From Chelonoidis abingdonii (Eukaryota; Chordata; Testudines; Testudinidae): a stretch of DNA of 64,000 bases. A program made the translations under genes and the position numbers. Positions 1-10,905 of this stretch are shown here, one piece after another; within the stretch, counting starts at the first letter, position 1, and every line of letters begins with the position of its first letter. The stretch is from positions 14,111,917 to 14,175,916 of the forward strand of contig NC_133777.1 of the NCBI RefSeq assembly GCF_003597395.2, written 5' to 3'. Below the pieces are notes generated by a model. That model searched no databases. It worked only from the letters and a program-made list of their open reading frames with translations, and had not been told where the DNA came from.

Positions 1-888
1 TGGGGGAGGGGGGAATGAAGTTTGTTATTTTTGAATTTTTTTGTTTTGAAATTTTGGGAAAATCCCTATCTTCTCTCAGATTTTTCTTGTAACCCCTTTC
101 CCCCTGCCTTCCACAAGAAAAGCCGGGGGGGGGGGCGGGGGGCAGCATTTTAAGAATGTAGAGGGGGGAAAAAAACAAAAAGCACAAGTAATGCTCTCTC
201 AGTTTTAAAACTTTCTTTCATTAAGTGCAAGAAAACATGAAGCGACACTTTTCAAAATACTTTTTCTAGTGGGAGGGAGAAAAATATAATCAGTGTGTTT
301 TCTCTCACTCAGAACTGGAAAATGTGTTGAAAAAGTGAGAGAAAATTGAGTTTTTCTATGTACTTTGTTTCATTTTTTTATTCCTCACTCACTTTTAGCA
401 ATGGATGGGGGGGGACTTTTAAAGAGAGAAAGTGGATTTTTTTCCCTCCAAAAACAAGTTTCAAAATTTAATATTTCATACAAACAAAATTTTCACAAAA
501 AATTTAAAAACGGAAATTAATCTTTTCTTTTTTTTAAAACAACCAGACAATACAATCAGCTCTAATTCTAACAGATTATTATAATATTATTTGCACATTT
601 GCTTATTTTGAAAATTGTCTTGTTAAATCAATGGAAACGTTCCTTTATCTTGTCTTTCTAATGGGAGCTAGACCAACCACAAATGTATCAATTTGTGTTT
701 TCTTTTATTCTTTCCTTTTGGGGGGGGGGGGAATGAGATAGGTGCTGGTTGTAAGGAAATTGTGTTGTGTAAGCATATTCATCTAGAATTATCCTCAGGA
801 CCAAATCTGCACTCCTTGCATACCCCAGCATAGCATTGTCTTCAGTACTAATTTCAGATGTGCAAACAATATCGGACTGAGCCCTATA
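1..888. other. AT-rich non-coding stretch with G-runs
   Basis: No gene or recognisable transposon is visible. The stretch is AT-rich and holds two long G-tracts, near 126-144 and 720-731, and several shorter G-runs near 405-415. The G-tracts could form quadruplex structures, but that is inference only. No open frame here has domain-like content. Confidence 0.5.
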
Positions 889-1082
889 TGCACCTCTACC
901 TTGATAAAACGCTGTCCTCAGGAGACAAAAAAAATCTTACTGCGTTATAGGTGAAACCGCATTATATCGAACTTGCTTTGATCTGCCGGAGTGCGCGGCC
1001 CCGCCCCCCGAGAGCGCTGCTTTTCCGTGTTATATCATAATTTGTGTTATATTGGGCCGTGTTATATCGGGGTAGAGGTGTA
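889..1082. mobile_element. Short TIR element (MITE)
   Basis: The two ends are inverted copies: TGCACCTCTACC at the left and GGTAGAGGTGTA at the right, about 194 bp apart. The interior repeats a GTTATATCG-like motif several times. Short length, terminal inverted repeats and lack of coding capacity fit a non-autonomous DNA transposon. A Tc1/mariner or Tigger-like origin with a TA duplication is possible, but the flanks do not prove it. The family looks like one abundant in turtles; that is from memory, not from a search. Confidence 0.65.
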
Positions 1083-2054
1083 GTTGCTGTACACTGACTG
1101 TCAGATGTCAGCTGTATTTTATAGTAACCCAAGAACCAAAAGAAAGAAGGAATTTTAAAAGTTATCCAAGAAACATAAGATATTTTAACCAACTGTCCTA
1201 GATGCTGAAAAGTGTCACTAGAGCTTTTTGAAAGATTTTCTCCAGCAGACTAAAATGGGGAAATAGTTATTTTGATTACAATAGGCATTCAAGTAAATAA
1301 AGAAAAATGGGACAAATTACTACAAAAATCCCATCTGAGACTCCAACGTATTGATCAAGCTATTTTGATTGGCCTACTGCAAGATCAAAAAAAAATTAAT
1401 TACCTAAACGAAAGTCTGGATCAGTTATTTCAAAAATTGCTATAATATCAATATCAGTTAATGAGCAATTTCAACAGCTTCTAGCTGCAAGGATAAGTCG
1501 TCTGTCACTTTCAGCAAAGTTGGTATAGAGGTCAGGCTTGCTGAAAAGCAGCATAAAATTGTGGAAGAGCTAACTGAACTACTAATAAGGCCTGACCAAA
1601 TATATACATATTATCTAGATCTTCCACTGCAGAAATTACTAATGAAATCTTATCCACTCACAGAGTTTAGTAGCCAGGATAGACTACTTGATCTTTACAA
1701 GATCTACAGTAGCTAACAAATTAAGCAGACAGAAAACTAGATCCTGCAGCTGCTTAACATGCTAACAAGAGGAGTCTCTCTGAATTCAATGGGATTCACT
1801 TGCATAAATAAAGTAAACAGGACTTTGCCTTGAGAGATGAACAAAATCTGAACTAATGGGTATTAAATTACTAATGATATTCAGTATTGATTTAGATTTA
1901 AGTTGGTCAAAAAGGCAATAATTGCTTTCAATTGATTTTATGTAAAGGCATTCAATCAAATGGAATTTTCTGGGAGGCAGGGGGCAGGAGAGCATTATGG
2001 GAACCAGAGCCTTGATTTAGCCATATAACTGGAACACGAAGTGTTGTTAGTCCT
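1083..2054. other. Unannotated AT-rich stretch
   Basis: I see no gene or clear repeat. Open frames on either strand are short and without domain signature. Confidence 0.45.
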
Positions 2055-2200
2055 GGGATATCAGAGAGGCAAGGTGAGTTTATTGGACCAACTTCTGTTG
2101 GTGAGAGAGACAAGCTTTCAAGCTACAAAAGCTTGTCTCTCTCACGAACAGAAGTTGTTCCAATTAAAGGTATTACCTTACCCGCCTTGCCTCTCAAATA
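2055..2200. repeat. Foldback repeat with long inverted arms
   Basis: Two arms of about 37 bp (2082-2118 and 2128-2164) are near-perfect inverted copies around a short loop, built on the motif CCAACTTCTGTTGGTGAGAG. Outer parts also pair: AGAGGCAAGG at about 2064-2073 and CCTTGCCTCT at about 2185-2194. A single-arm form of this sequence is, from memory, a common interspersed repeat in turtle DNA. Here it is fused head to head, so the locus would form a strong hairpin. Class not determined. Confidence 0.6.
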
Positions 2201-2636
2201 ACTGGAATGTTAGTTTGTGCTTGAAAAGAAGTATACTTTAGAGATAAACTAACTGATTATGGGATAATCAGATACCATACAATTCATACTGCAAGAAGAG
2301 AAAATTACTCATATGCTCTTTCCTAAGGACTGCAGTGTAATAACCTGAGGAGTACAGGCATGTAGGTATGGTATTTAAACACAAACCATTGGCTGCAACA
2401 AGCACTGGCAGGTACTGTTAAATTATCCTTTCAAACACTTCAGAAGAATAGACTTGCTCCTCAGAAGAACGCCAGTAAGCTTTGAAAGCTCAGCTTTTCA
2501 GAGCAATGTAATAATCTCTCTGCATAAAGATACACAATAAATAACCATTAAGATATACCAAGCGTATTAGGTACGGCAAGAATCTAAGTGCTCACTATAC
2601 TTAAAGGAACAATTTACACCTTTGCTTCTGTGGCAC

Positions 2637-2924
2637 TAAGGCTACATCTACATTTGAGCTGGGAGGTGGGAGTCTCAACTCACGTAGATGTACCTGCACT
2701 AGCTCTGGTCAAGCTACTGTCTAAAAAACATCAATGCAGCCAAGGGAGCATGTGTGGCAGCTCAGGCTAGCTGGCTACCGGGACCCTCTGGATATGTACC
2801 CAGGCAGCTAGCCCGAGCCCCTGCCCACAATATCCCAGCCACACTGCTATTTTAGAGAGCTAGCGCAGGTACACCTAGGTGAGCTGGAAATCACACCTCC
2901 TAGCTCAAATGTAGATGTAGTCTG
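2637..2924. mobile_element. Non-autonomous DNA transposon with about 27-bp TIRs
   Basis: The left end CTACATCTACATTTGAGCTG (2642 on) is the inverse of the right end, which reads CAGCTCAAATGTAGATGTAG-like up to about 2920. The arms match over about 27 bp with few differences. The roughly 288-bp body has no coding capacity. The form fits a hAT-type MITE, but I could not find a convincing 8-bp duplication, so the superfamily is inference. Confidence 0.7.
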
Positions 2925-3297
2925 ATGGTAGCAGTCAGATTTGGGTAGCAGTAAGGTGGAGCTACTGATTGTTGCACAGGGCCAGAGAAGAAATGAGATG
3001 TATAGCCCTGACCCTCCACTCTATACCCCTGCCCCAGCCCATTTTCTTCTCACCAATCCCCCCACCCCAACACCACACCCCGCACAGAATTGTGGAGAGG
3101 CCTATGGGGATAAGGAAGTGGTCCAACAGAAGTGCCTGAGCCTCCTTTCCAGATGGGAACATCTGCATACAGAGAGCCCCCTTAGGTGCTTGAGTAACCC
3201 ACTGGCGAGGTCCCTCTCAATGCTCTAGCTGCAGAAGAGGGGTCCCTCATAGCCCCAGCTAGACAGTTTTAGCTCAGGCTGTAGCAGCTCATGGTTT
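2925..3297. other. Unannotated stretch with a C-rich tract
   Basis: A pyrimidine and C-rich tract lies at about 3005-3085 and produces overlapping open frames on both strands. These are compositional. Nothing else is recognised. Confidence 0.45.
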
Positions 3298-3640
3298 TCA
3301 TAGAAACAGAGAAACATAGGGCTGGAAGGGACCCAGCACTGAGGCAGGACCAAGTATTCCAAGACCATCCCTGACAGGTGCTTGTCTAATACATTCTTAA
3401 AAATCTGTAAAGACAGGGATTCCACAGAAGCCTATTCTAGTGTTTAACGACCCTTATAGCCAAAGTTTTTACTAATATCTAACCTAAATCTCCCTTGCTA
3501 AGCATTAAGCCTATTACTTCATGTCCTACTTTCAGTGTACATCGAGAACAATTGATCACCATCCTCTTTATAACAGCCTTTAATATATTTGAAGATGTAT
3601 CAGGTCTCCCTCATTCTTCTTTTCTCAACCAGCAACTTTG
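3298..3640 (-). mobile_element. CR1 LINE 3' fragment
   Basis: The plus strand starts with CATAGAAACAGAGAAACATA followed by GGGCTGGAAGGGACC, the inverse of the typical CR1 3' end. The following sequence (AGGACCAAGTATT, ACCATCCCTGACAGGTG, ATTCCACAGAAGCC, AACCTAAATCTCCCTTGCT) matches the inverse of the CR1 ORF2 C-terminal region. The copy is 5'-truncated, as most CR1 copies are, and diverged. CR1 is the dominant LINE of turtles, crocodilians and birds. It has no coding capacity left. Confidence 0.85.
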
Positions 3641-4961
3641 ATTCAAGCAGCCTGATTGTTACACTGCAGCCATACTCTGGTATATAGCAGCTCTGGTTAA
3701 ACTCCCCTCCGGGCTCCCTCCAGCTGCCTGTATTTCCCTACCATAAACATACTCAAAACCTCATTGGCTCTTATCAAGGAATTTCACAGGAATTACAGTG
3801 CATATAACTGGAGATTCAAAGTACAGTTTGAAACAAAACTGACTCAAATTCTGGAAATCCAGGCTCAAGTTTTTTCATGAGGGGAAAAAAAAAACTTTTG
3901 CATTAATACTTTTCTTGAGTGCTAATAGTCATTTGTTTCCTAAGATCATCACAGCCAATGCCAATATACTGCAGTAAAACCACCCACCGAAACACAAGTT
4001 CTTAAGTTTGTAGAGCAGAAAGGATCCCAACCTGTTTATGGCCTTTTGTGCTACCCAAAGATAAACACTGATCACCAATTACAACTGAGGGAATCTTTAG
4101 CATCATCTCTAGGGGTCCAGCATTAATCAATGTTATCCAGCTCTCCTCCTTCATCACCATACCAGGCCTTCTCCAAAAAGCCAAGAACCACTACCCAGCA
4201 AAACTGGCAACAAGCGGCTACTGCCAAGTCAGGTGGAGAAGGCAGGGTGCTGGCAACTGCTCCTGACAGTTTGTCCCAAAAAGGAGCAGGTTTTTAACTC
4301 TGGGAAATATCTGTGGGGATGATTATGGACAACTGTTGCCTCTTTAGAGATTGTTTAAGAAGTTTGCCTATACTAATTTAAACAATATAATGTACTGGCA
4401 GTATATTTGAGAAACAAAGAGTCTTAGCATCTGATAAACCATGTTATATTTGACATACAGCGCAACAGTAACCTTTTCATATCACTCTACTGAACTGAAA
4501 GCTAGAATGCAACAATTATTGCAGTACACGAAGCAAGTATGCAGATAGCTGTCCCGTCTCCAAGGATTTCTGCCAATATTTCCAGAACCTGTTCCTGCCG
4601 TTTCTTGTATTGTACCAAGTTGATGTAGTCATTTTCTATGTTCTTTCCTGTACTGGATATGCTGTAGGACATATTGGCATTATCGACACATGTAAACGGT
4701 ACATTATGACAAATGCCACCACAGCATTAGTAGTGTTTTCTTTTTAAAATATAATGCAATTAGTGTTACTTTTATTTCTACCAACATTGTGCAATTTCTG
4801 AAGGGCACAGAAAGTTTGATTGATCCTCCATCTAAAATGTGATCTTGTGTTTGAAGCTGTCATTTATTTTAAAATGCAAAGAGGCTGGAATTTTGCACAT
4901 TTTTATACAGTGTTATTTCAGCTCAATTCAAATTACAGATCACCCTGCATGTACAGTAGTG
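3641..4961. other. Unannotated stretch
   Basis: No gene or strong repeat is recognised over about 1.3 kb. Composition is mixed with no long frame. Host exons cannot be excluded by eye, but none shows conserved domain sequence. Confidence 0.4.
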
Positions 4962-4969
4962 CTGTTCTT

Positions 4970-5384
4970 TAGGGCCGCCCGGGGTGGGAGGGCAAGTGGG
5001 GCAATTTGCCCCAGGTCCCGCAGGTGCTCCCACGAGAGTTTTTTGGGGCCCCTGGAGCAGGATCCTTCACTCGCTCCAGGAGCCCCGGAAAACTCTCGTG
5101 GGGCCCAGGCCCCTGGAGCTTCTTCTGCTCCGGGTCTTCGGCAGTGGGGGGTCTTCTGCCCCCGCCACTGAATTGCTGCTGAATTACCGCCAAAGCGGGA
5201 CCCGCCACCGAAGCGCCGGGTCTTTGGTGGTAATTTGGCAGCAGGGAGTCCCCGCCGCAGGTCGTCAGGGCACTTCAGCGGCAGGCCCAGAATGGAAGGA
5301 CCCCCCGCCACCGAATTACCGCCGAAGCAGGGGGCCCCCTGGCGCCAAAGACCCCAGGCCCCCTGAATCCTCTGGGCAGCCCTG
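4970..5384. mobile_element. GC-rich hAT-type element with 8-bp TSD
   Basis: The element starts TAGGGCCGCCC and ends GGGCAGCCCTG, which are inverted matches. It is flanked by near-identical 8-mers CTGTTCTT (4962-4969) and CTTTTCTT (5385-5392), a 7 of 8 match typical of hAT target duplication. The body is strongly GC-rich against AT-rich flanks, with repeated CCGCCGAAG/ACCGCC-like motifs. Overlapping long open frames on both strands here (up to about 163 codons) are explained by GC content and absence of stops, not by selection. Confidence 0.8.
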
Positions 5385-5392
5385 CTTTTCTT

Positions 5393-6370
5393 ACTGACCA
5401 AGACATGTGCATGTTGTACAGTACTGCCCAAGTTTCAGTTAGAATGGAATGAACACAGAAGTCCAACTGTGGCAGATTTTTGAGCTTTTGACCCTGTGTA
5501 TAGAATTGAACTGAACATACAAAGATTTCTCCTCTTAGTTTGTCCTTGGAAAAGAAAAAGACATCCATGAAAAACTTTAGGGGGTAGAGAGGAATACAGC
5601 TAACATGCCTCCTGTTGATTCCCATTCTTAAGAAAGCAGAAATGTTAACATGATGTCCAATCAAACTTGTAAAACTCAAATATCTAAATATTTCCATTCC
5701 TAATGACCAAATCCAAATATTTATGAAGCAGCAGTCTAAATGGAAACTTTAGCACCACTCAGAGAAATGTTATGAACTATGTCTTCTGCAGCATAATAAA
5801 AGAATGACTAATTCTGAAAATATATGCAAATAATGTTTATGTAGCCTACATTATTTTCTTCATTTTGGCATTATTTGATTTTTTTAAATGACTTCTCATG
5901 AAGGGATAAAACTAATTTCCTATTCAATTAATTATTTTTAATCAGAGAGGACTATTTGTGGTTTTTCAATTGTTAAAAGCTCATAGGGACTTTAAATGGC
6001 CACTAAAATGATGACTGGCACAGACTACAGAATCCATTTCAAAATGGTCAAGAAAATATAATTTGAGAAAATGTTGCTCTTTAAACTCATGAGTGTGCCG
6101 TCTTAAACATGACAAAGGAGAAAATTCAAAGCAGAGAGAAAATTTAGTCTTCACTGGAAGTGCCATGCGAGCAAGGCCTGGGGGAGGCCAGATACATAGA
6201 TTTGATTCTTCATCTGGCCACTCAAATGTTAAGTGACTTGTCTAAAATAATCCAGGTGAAAATTTTCAAACGCGGTCACAGGTTGTGTGTGTCTCAGGGG
6301 AGGGGGGCTTGATTGTTTTTGTTTTTTAAAGCCAAAATCAGTGGCAAGTTGGGGGTGGGGGAGAGATTGT
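5393..6370. other. Unannotated AT-rich stretch
   Basis: Nothing recognised. The minus-strand frame ending inside the neighbouring GC-rich element is an extension of that element and not a gene. Confidence 0.4.
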
Positions 6371-6374
6371 AAAC

Positions 6375-6490
6375 ATCTCTGTGCCTCAATTTTACTTTCT
6401 GTAAATTGGGCAGAATACTGACCTCACAGGAAGTTAAGTGAAATGTAATTAATACTTGTACAGATATTGGATGAAAGGTGCTCTACAGAG
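6375..6490 (+). mobile_element. MIR-like SINE 3' fragment
   Basis: The run CTCTGTGCCTCAATTTTACT, then a GTAAATTGGGCAGAATACTGACCTC-like segment and GGTGCTCTACAGAG, follows the order of the MIR core and 3' part (CTCTGTGCCTCAGTTT, GGGATAATACTGACC). The copy is diverged and lacks its tRNA-related head. Family assignment is by memory. Confidence 0.55.
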
Positions 6491-8688
6491 TAGATGCAGA
6501 AAATTGTTAATACTAGCACAGTCTGGAGTATGATGATGGTTTTAGGTCCTGGAAACTTGACTATTTTGGAACGAATGAAATTTATAAGAGTAAGGGCTCT
6601 TGCCGTGCTGGTTAAATAAAAGTAATCTTTACTTTCCTTATTAGTGTCTCCCCTTTCAGTAGGCAATTTTCTTCTCCCATGTTTCTTCTAGAGAAAGAAT
6701 CACCGTGGCTCTCCTGTGCCTGCTGTCTCTTTTAAAAACCCCATCAACAGCTGTGATCCTGGCTTGACAGCAGCAGAGCAAAAAGACTGAAGTTTTGTGA
6801 AAGGAGTGGTCTATCTTTTTATGTCGTTTAAAGAAGAATGATGAATTAAGAATTTGAGTTGTGGGGTTTGCCACAATAAGGTAGGTAAAATCTGAAGGCT
6901 AATTTATGTGAATAAACCATTTCCTCTCACCCAGCTGGGCCCAGATGATGAAAAAAGCTCATTGCCTCATATTACAAAATGTGACATATACTGTAACGCT
7001 CTAACCCCTATACTAGATACAGCCTACAACTGTGTCCATCTGATGTTTCACTCTTAACTCAGAAAAGTCCCACTTAAGCGGCGTGAACACAGAACATTGG
7101 TCAGTATAGGCTTGATCACCAATCCCAAGTTCTACTTCTCTGAGCAACGTGTTTGGTTTTACAGCTGTAAAAGGCAGCCGATTTCAGAATAGTAATTTCC
7201 CCTCTATGTCCTTGGTTAATTCCATGGAGAGGTAGAGACTGTGGGCTCCTTGTATGGCTGGATAAATGGATAGTATTAGGACAGTGCTTGTAGGGGAGCC
7301 TTCAGGAAACATCACAGGCTCTTCATTAGAGTAAATGTCAATATATAGCACAGCCACTAATATAAAAGAGCCAAAACCTTTTAGTAAGAAAGATTTTCTT
7401 TTTAATCCCAATCAATTAAAAAAAAATCTGCCTCATTTAATTTAAACATTTTAAATCGTTCATTTGTGAAGTGAATACTAACTGCGAGAAAGACAAAGTG
7501 CCAGGCATTAAACTGAACACATAAGTCAATCAAGTGCATTGCATACTCATTTACAATTTGTTCGTGGGCTCTCTTTTCTGAAGGCACAAGAAGTGCATTG
7601 AGGACTATAAATAAGCCATTCGGGGTAAGTACACATAGTGTTTGCATTCTGATTATAGGATTATCAAACCAAGCTGGCGCAGTAGGAAACACAGGACCTG
7701 CAACTTAAGGACTTTTCTCTTCTTCCATATACACCAGTTTAAGTCTGACTTCAGTGGCACTAATTCAATGTAGAACTGGTGGAAGTGAGAGGAGGATTAT
7801 GATTCACATTTGTATTGCAAATATTTGGGCTGTACTGAGTATCCCAAAGTCCCTGGGGAAAACAAGGGGCAAGCAGCATTTTGCAGAATGAGGCCTGTGT
7901 GGGTTTACGTTTTACAGAGACTCTCATTCATGGTTCCAAAGTTATGCAAGATGTGGACTTCTTGTCTTGTGTCAGATGACATTCTGATGCAATAAAAAGC
8001 TCATGAGAAGAGCTAAAACCAAATTACAAGATACTCTGGAAAGTCTTAATGGCAGGTATCAAGATTTTAACTTTTGGGCTCCAGTGGAACCAAAGCGCAC
8101 AATCCTAATATGCAGTAACTATGATATTAAAGTTCAATATCATACTGTTATTTTTCCACACAGATCCTCTCTAATGATGACAGCATGTCATTTAAGAGCA
8201 CATGCCCACTTAAGAAGTCATGCAAGTCATTTTGCTGCTGCATTATCCTCAACGATTTGGAGTCCAAGCCTGCAGAGAACCACTCGGCCTGATGGCGCTG
8301 CCCAGCGCCCCCCCCCCCCCCAACTAACTCCAATGGGAGTTCAGCAACTTCAGTGTTAGTGGTCATGATCTTGGAAGTTTGAGGCCAATATTCCTGACAA
8401 CCTTTGCATGCATGAACATCCTTACAGCAAAAGAAATATGATTACAGAGAGCCAAATCCTGGTCAGCTGATTTACCAAGTATTCCCAACACCACACATGA
8501 AAGAGGTGACCACAGATTGGCCCAAAGAATGTATATTTTAGCTGGATTAATGGTGATGTTTTACAAGCTTTTTTAATTTTAAAGCAAGGGTGGAAAATCT
8601 GAGCTAAAATACCAGACAGATAATTATAGACACTCGGGGGGAGGAGGGGAAGACTCTCCTCATTTTCTTAAAATATTTTAACTCTTAA
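6491..8688. other. Unannotated stretch
   Basis: No coding or transposon feature is defended. A poly-C tract lies near 8310-8321. Around 7731-7790 a short palindromic sequence (ACACCAGTTTAAGTC and AGAACTGGTGG) resembles the small MITE family seen elsewhere in this window. Confidence 0.4.
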
Positions 8689-8760
8689 GACATGATTTTG
8701 CATTTTCCCAAACCGACGTTCTTATTTCTTGTTAGACATGATTTTGCAATTTCCCAAACC
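8689..8760. repeat. Two-copy direct repeat, about 27 bp unit
   Basis: AGACATGATTTTGCATTTTC at 8689 recurs as AGACATGATTTTGCAATTTC at 8734, each followed by CCAAACC. The spacing is 45 bp and the copies differ at one or two positions. Likely a local duplication. Confidence 0.8.
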
Positions 8761-8764
8761 TGTA

Positions 8765-9744
8765 GTTGTCATTCGGCCAAATCCTGGTCACCTTAGTCAC
8801 AGGAGCAGTCTCGTTCACTTCCTCTCATAACTAAACTTACTCTGCATGGAGAACTAGCAAGGATTTCACACCACTTCAGCTTAATGGGACTTAAATGGTG
8901 CAGAATGCCTTCTGCAGGCACCCTACAACAGAGGATGAATTTCACTCCTAGTAAGCAGTCCTGCTGATTTTTCATGGTCAAGATGACCCCTTGAGGACAG
9001 TTAAGCAGGATCTGGTGCATATATTTGTTGTTTTCCCTTTATGTTTCTGTTTAAATAAATAATTTCTCTTTTCACTGTGTCTTTAGGAACCAGGCAGAAT
9101 CACTGGAAAACACAGATATTAAAGAAGTAGTTTCCCCAACAGAAACAGTGACCATCTGGGAGTTCTCATAAGGTTCCTCTGTACTCAATGTGATATTTCA
9201 AAGGTTCAACAAGTTTATTCTGCTGCATAAATACCGAGCTGGTGGCAAAATATTTATACGGCCCATTTCTCACATACCCAGTTCACCAGCTAATCATAAT
9301 CACATTATTTTTAGATTGCTTTGACAAACTGCCTGACTAAACAGTGGTTTAAAAAAATTAAAAAGCTGAAGAAAAGGGCTATATTTGCACATACCTTGTT
9401 GTCTCCACTTCATTTTTCCAAAAGAAGCCTAGATTGAATGCTCCTACTGTAGTTTTCTGTTACCAAGCCATCAATAATTTTTTTTTCAGCTTACTACGAA
9501 TTTGGATTGGCAAACAATACTTGAAGTTGAGTTTTTTTATGATTGTTGTAACAAGCTAAAGTAAAATAAATGTCTAAAACTGAATAGGAATTATTATCAT
9601 ATTCTGGAGCAGTATGTTTTGAAAAGAGAAACAGTGAAAAGCTGACTACCTATTAGCTTTGGACAGAGCTAGTACATACACATTTTCAGCAGCCTTCATA
9701 CAAAATGTTAAATATTTATTTTTGACAAATTCTGCATGAATAGC
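8765..9744. other. Unannotated AT-rich stretch
   Basis: No gene is recognised. Segment 9180-9330 has AT-rich, low-repeat text that could be a conserved non-coding block, but I have no alignment to support this. Confidence 0.35.
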
Positions 9745-10400
9745 TGCATGGGATGGGGTGTTTACCCCACACATGCCATGAGAGGGTTAATAGGGGACTG
9801 GAGGGGCCAATTAATTTTAAGCAGGGCTTGTGATCATAAGGATCTGGATGACCCCAGTTGCAGGAGGAGACCCAGAGGAGAGGAGGTTGAGAATTCTCTC
9901 TCTCTAGGAAGCAGCCTGAAAGAAGCTGAGGAGCAGAGCAGGCCGACTACTTCAGGGGTGAGTTGAAAGACTGACTGGAAGCAGAAACCCTGAGGAGCTG
10001 TAGCCTACCTGAACCCGAGTGAGGGAAAGGATGTGCCAGCCCCTAGGTTATGGGTTTGCTTGATTCACAAAAGCTGGGGGTTATGCAGAAGGTCAGTATA
10101 AAGCAGCTGAGGAACACCTACACAGAGGTGGCTGCTGAGCTGAAGGTGTGATGGTTTACATTTTTTCCAGACTTTGGTAAAGGACTCTGTGGCCCCAGAA
10201 GGGGCAGGACTCTGCAGAGTGGTCTGGCTGGAGGGCCAGGATAGTCCTACAACTGGGGTAAGCCAAACAACAATTGGGGAAACTGAGGCAGAAGTTGCTG
10301 ACTCACCGCAGCCAGCCAGGTGGTGTTTCAGGACTGTAACTTTGCCACAGTGTGGTTGTTTCTTAACCTTAAAGACATTCTGCCCAGGACTCTAGTAAAG
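9745..10400 (+). mobile_element. Probable LTR-derived block
   Basis: The left end has GGGATGGGGTGTTTACCCCA, followed by a purine-rich section, a stretch with GTATAAAGCAGC near 10097 that could serve as a TATA-like box, and a 3' part ending near AGTAAAGAGGAATTAAAACC. The order resembles long turtle LTRs that start TGNGATGGGGTG. I could not identify a flanking duplication, so both ends are approximate and the class is inference. No reading frame of interest. Confidence 0.4.
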
Positions 10401-10794
10401 AGGAATTAAAACCCTAGAGCAAAATCTGAACTGTAAATAATCCTAGGGCTTAATTCTGCACAGCACAGGGTCACATGTTTAAACAACTGATAAAGCAAGA
10501 CAAAACCCAGACTCTGGATGGAGTGAAAATTTGCGTTGTGTGCAGAGGGCCACCACAAGAGGTATGCAGCACTCCAACCCTATTTTGAGAGCGTAAGTGG
10601 TTCTTAAGAATTACACAGTCTAGGGCTCGCTGGAAAACAGGTTTTTTTTTGTGAAAAATTTTGAGGCTTCAAAATTTGTTTCCACTCTGCTATGGAACAG
10701 AAACTAGACATTTCAAAACATTTTGGGGAAAAAAGACCAACTCAGACCAGAGGGAGAGGGAAGGGGAAGAAAAGAAAAGAGAGATCAACTCATC
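10401..10794. other. Unannotated stretch
   Basis: Nothing recognised apart from a purine-rich run near 10745-10790. Confidence 0.4.
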
Positions 10795-10905
10795 CTAGAT
10801 TAGCCAATAATCAGTGATTAGGGCATGAACCTGGGATGCAGGCAACCCAGGTTCAAGTCCCTGCTCTACCTGATCCGGACAGGGACTCAAACGTACATCT
10901 CAGGT
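10795..10905 (+). mobile_element. tRNA-derived SINE fragment
   Basis: GTGATTAGGGCATGAACCTG, then ACCCAGGTTCAAGTCCCTGC. The second part contains a B-box match GGTTCAAGTCC. The arrangement resembles the head of tRNA-derived or MIR-type SINEs. It is not a functional tRNA: the acceptor stem and full cloverleaf are absent. Confidence 0.5.

Noticed and set aside
4940..5431. Long open frames on both strands (up to 163 codons)
   Set aside because: They coincide with a GC-rich hAT element with a TSD. Overlap in several frames and low-complexity Pro/Gly/Arg text show a compositional cause.
9745..10400. LTR with defined borders
   Set aside because: No matching end or TSD was found, so only an approximate LTR-like block is reported.
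10795..10905. tRNA gene candidate
   Set aside because: Only a B-box-like part is present, with no acceptor stem pairing or full cloverleaf; it fits a SINE head.
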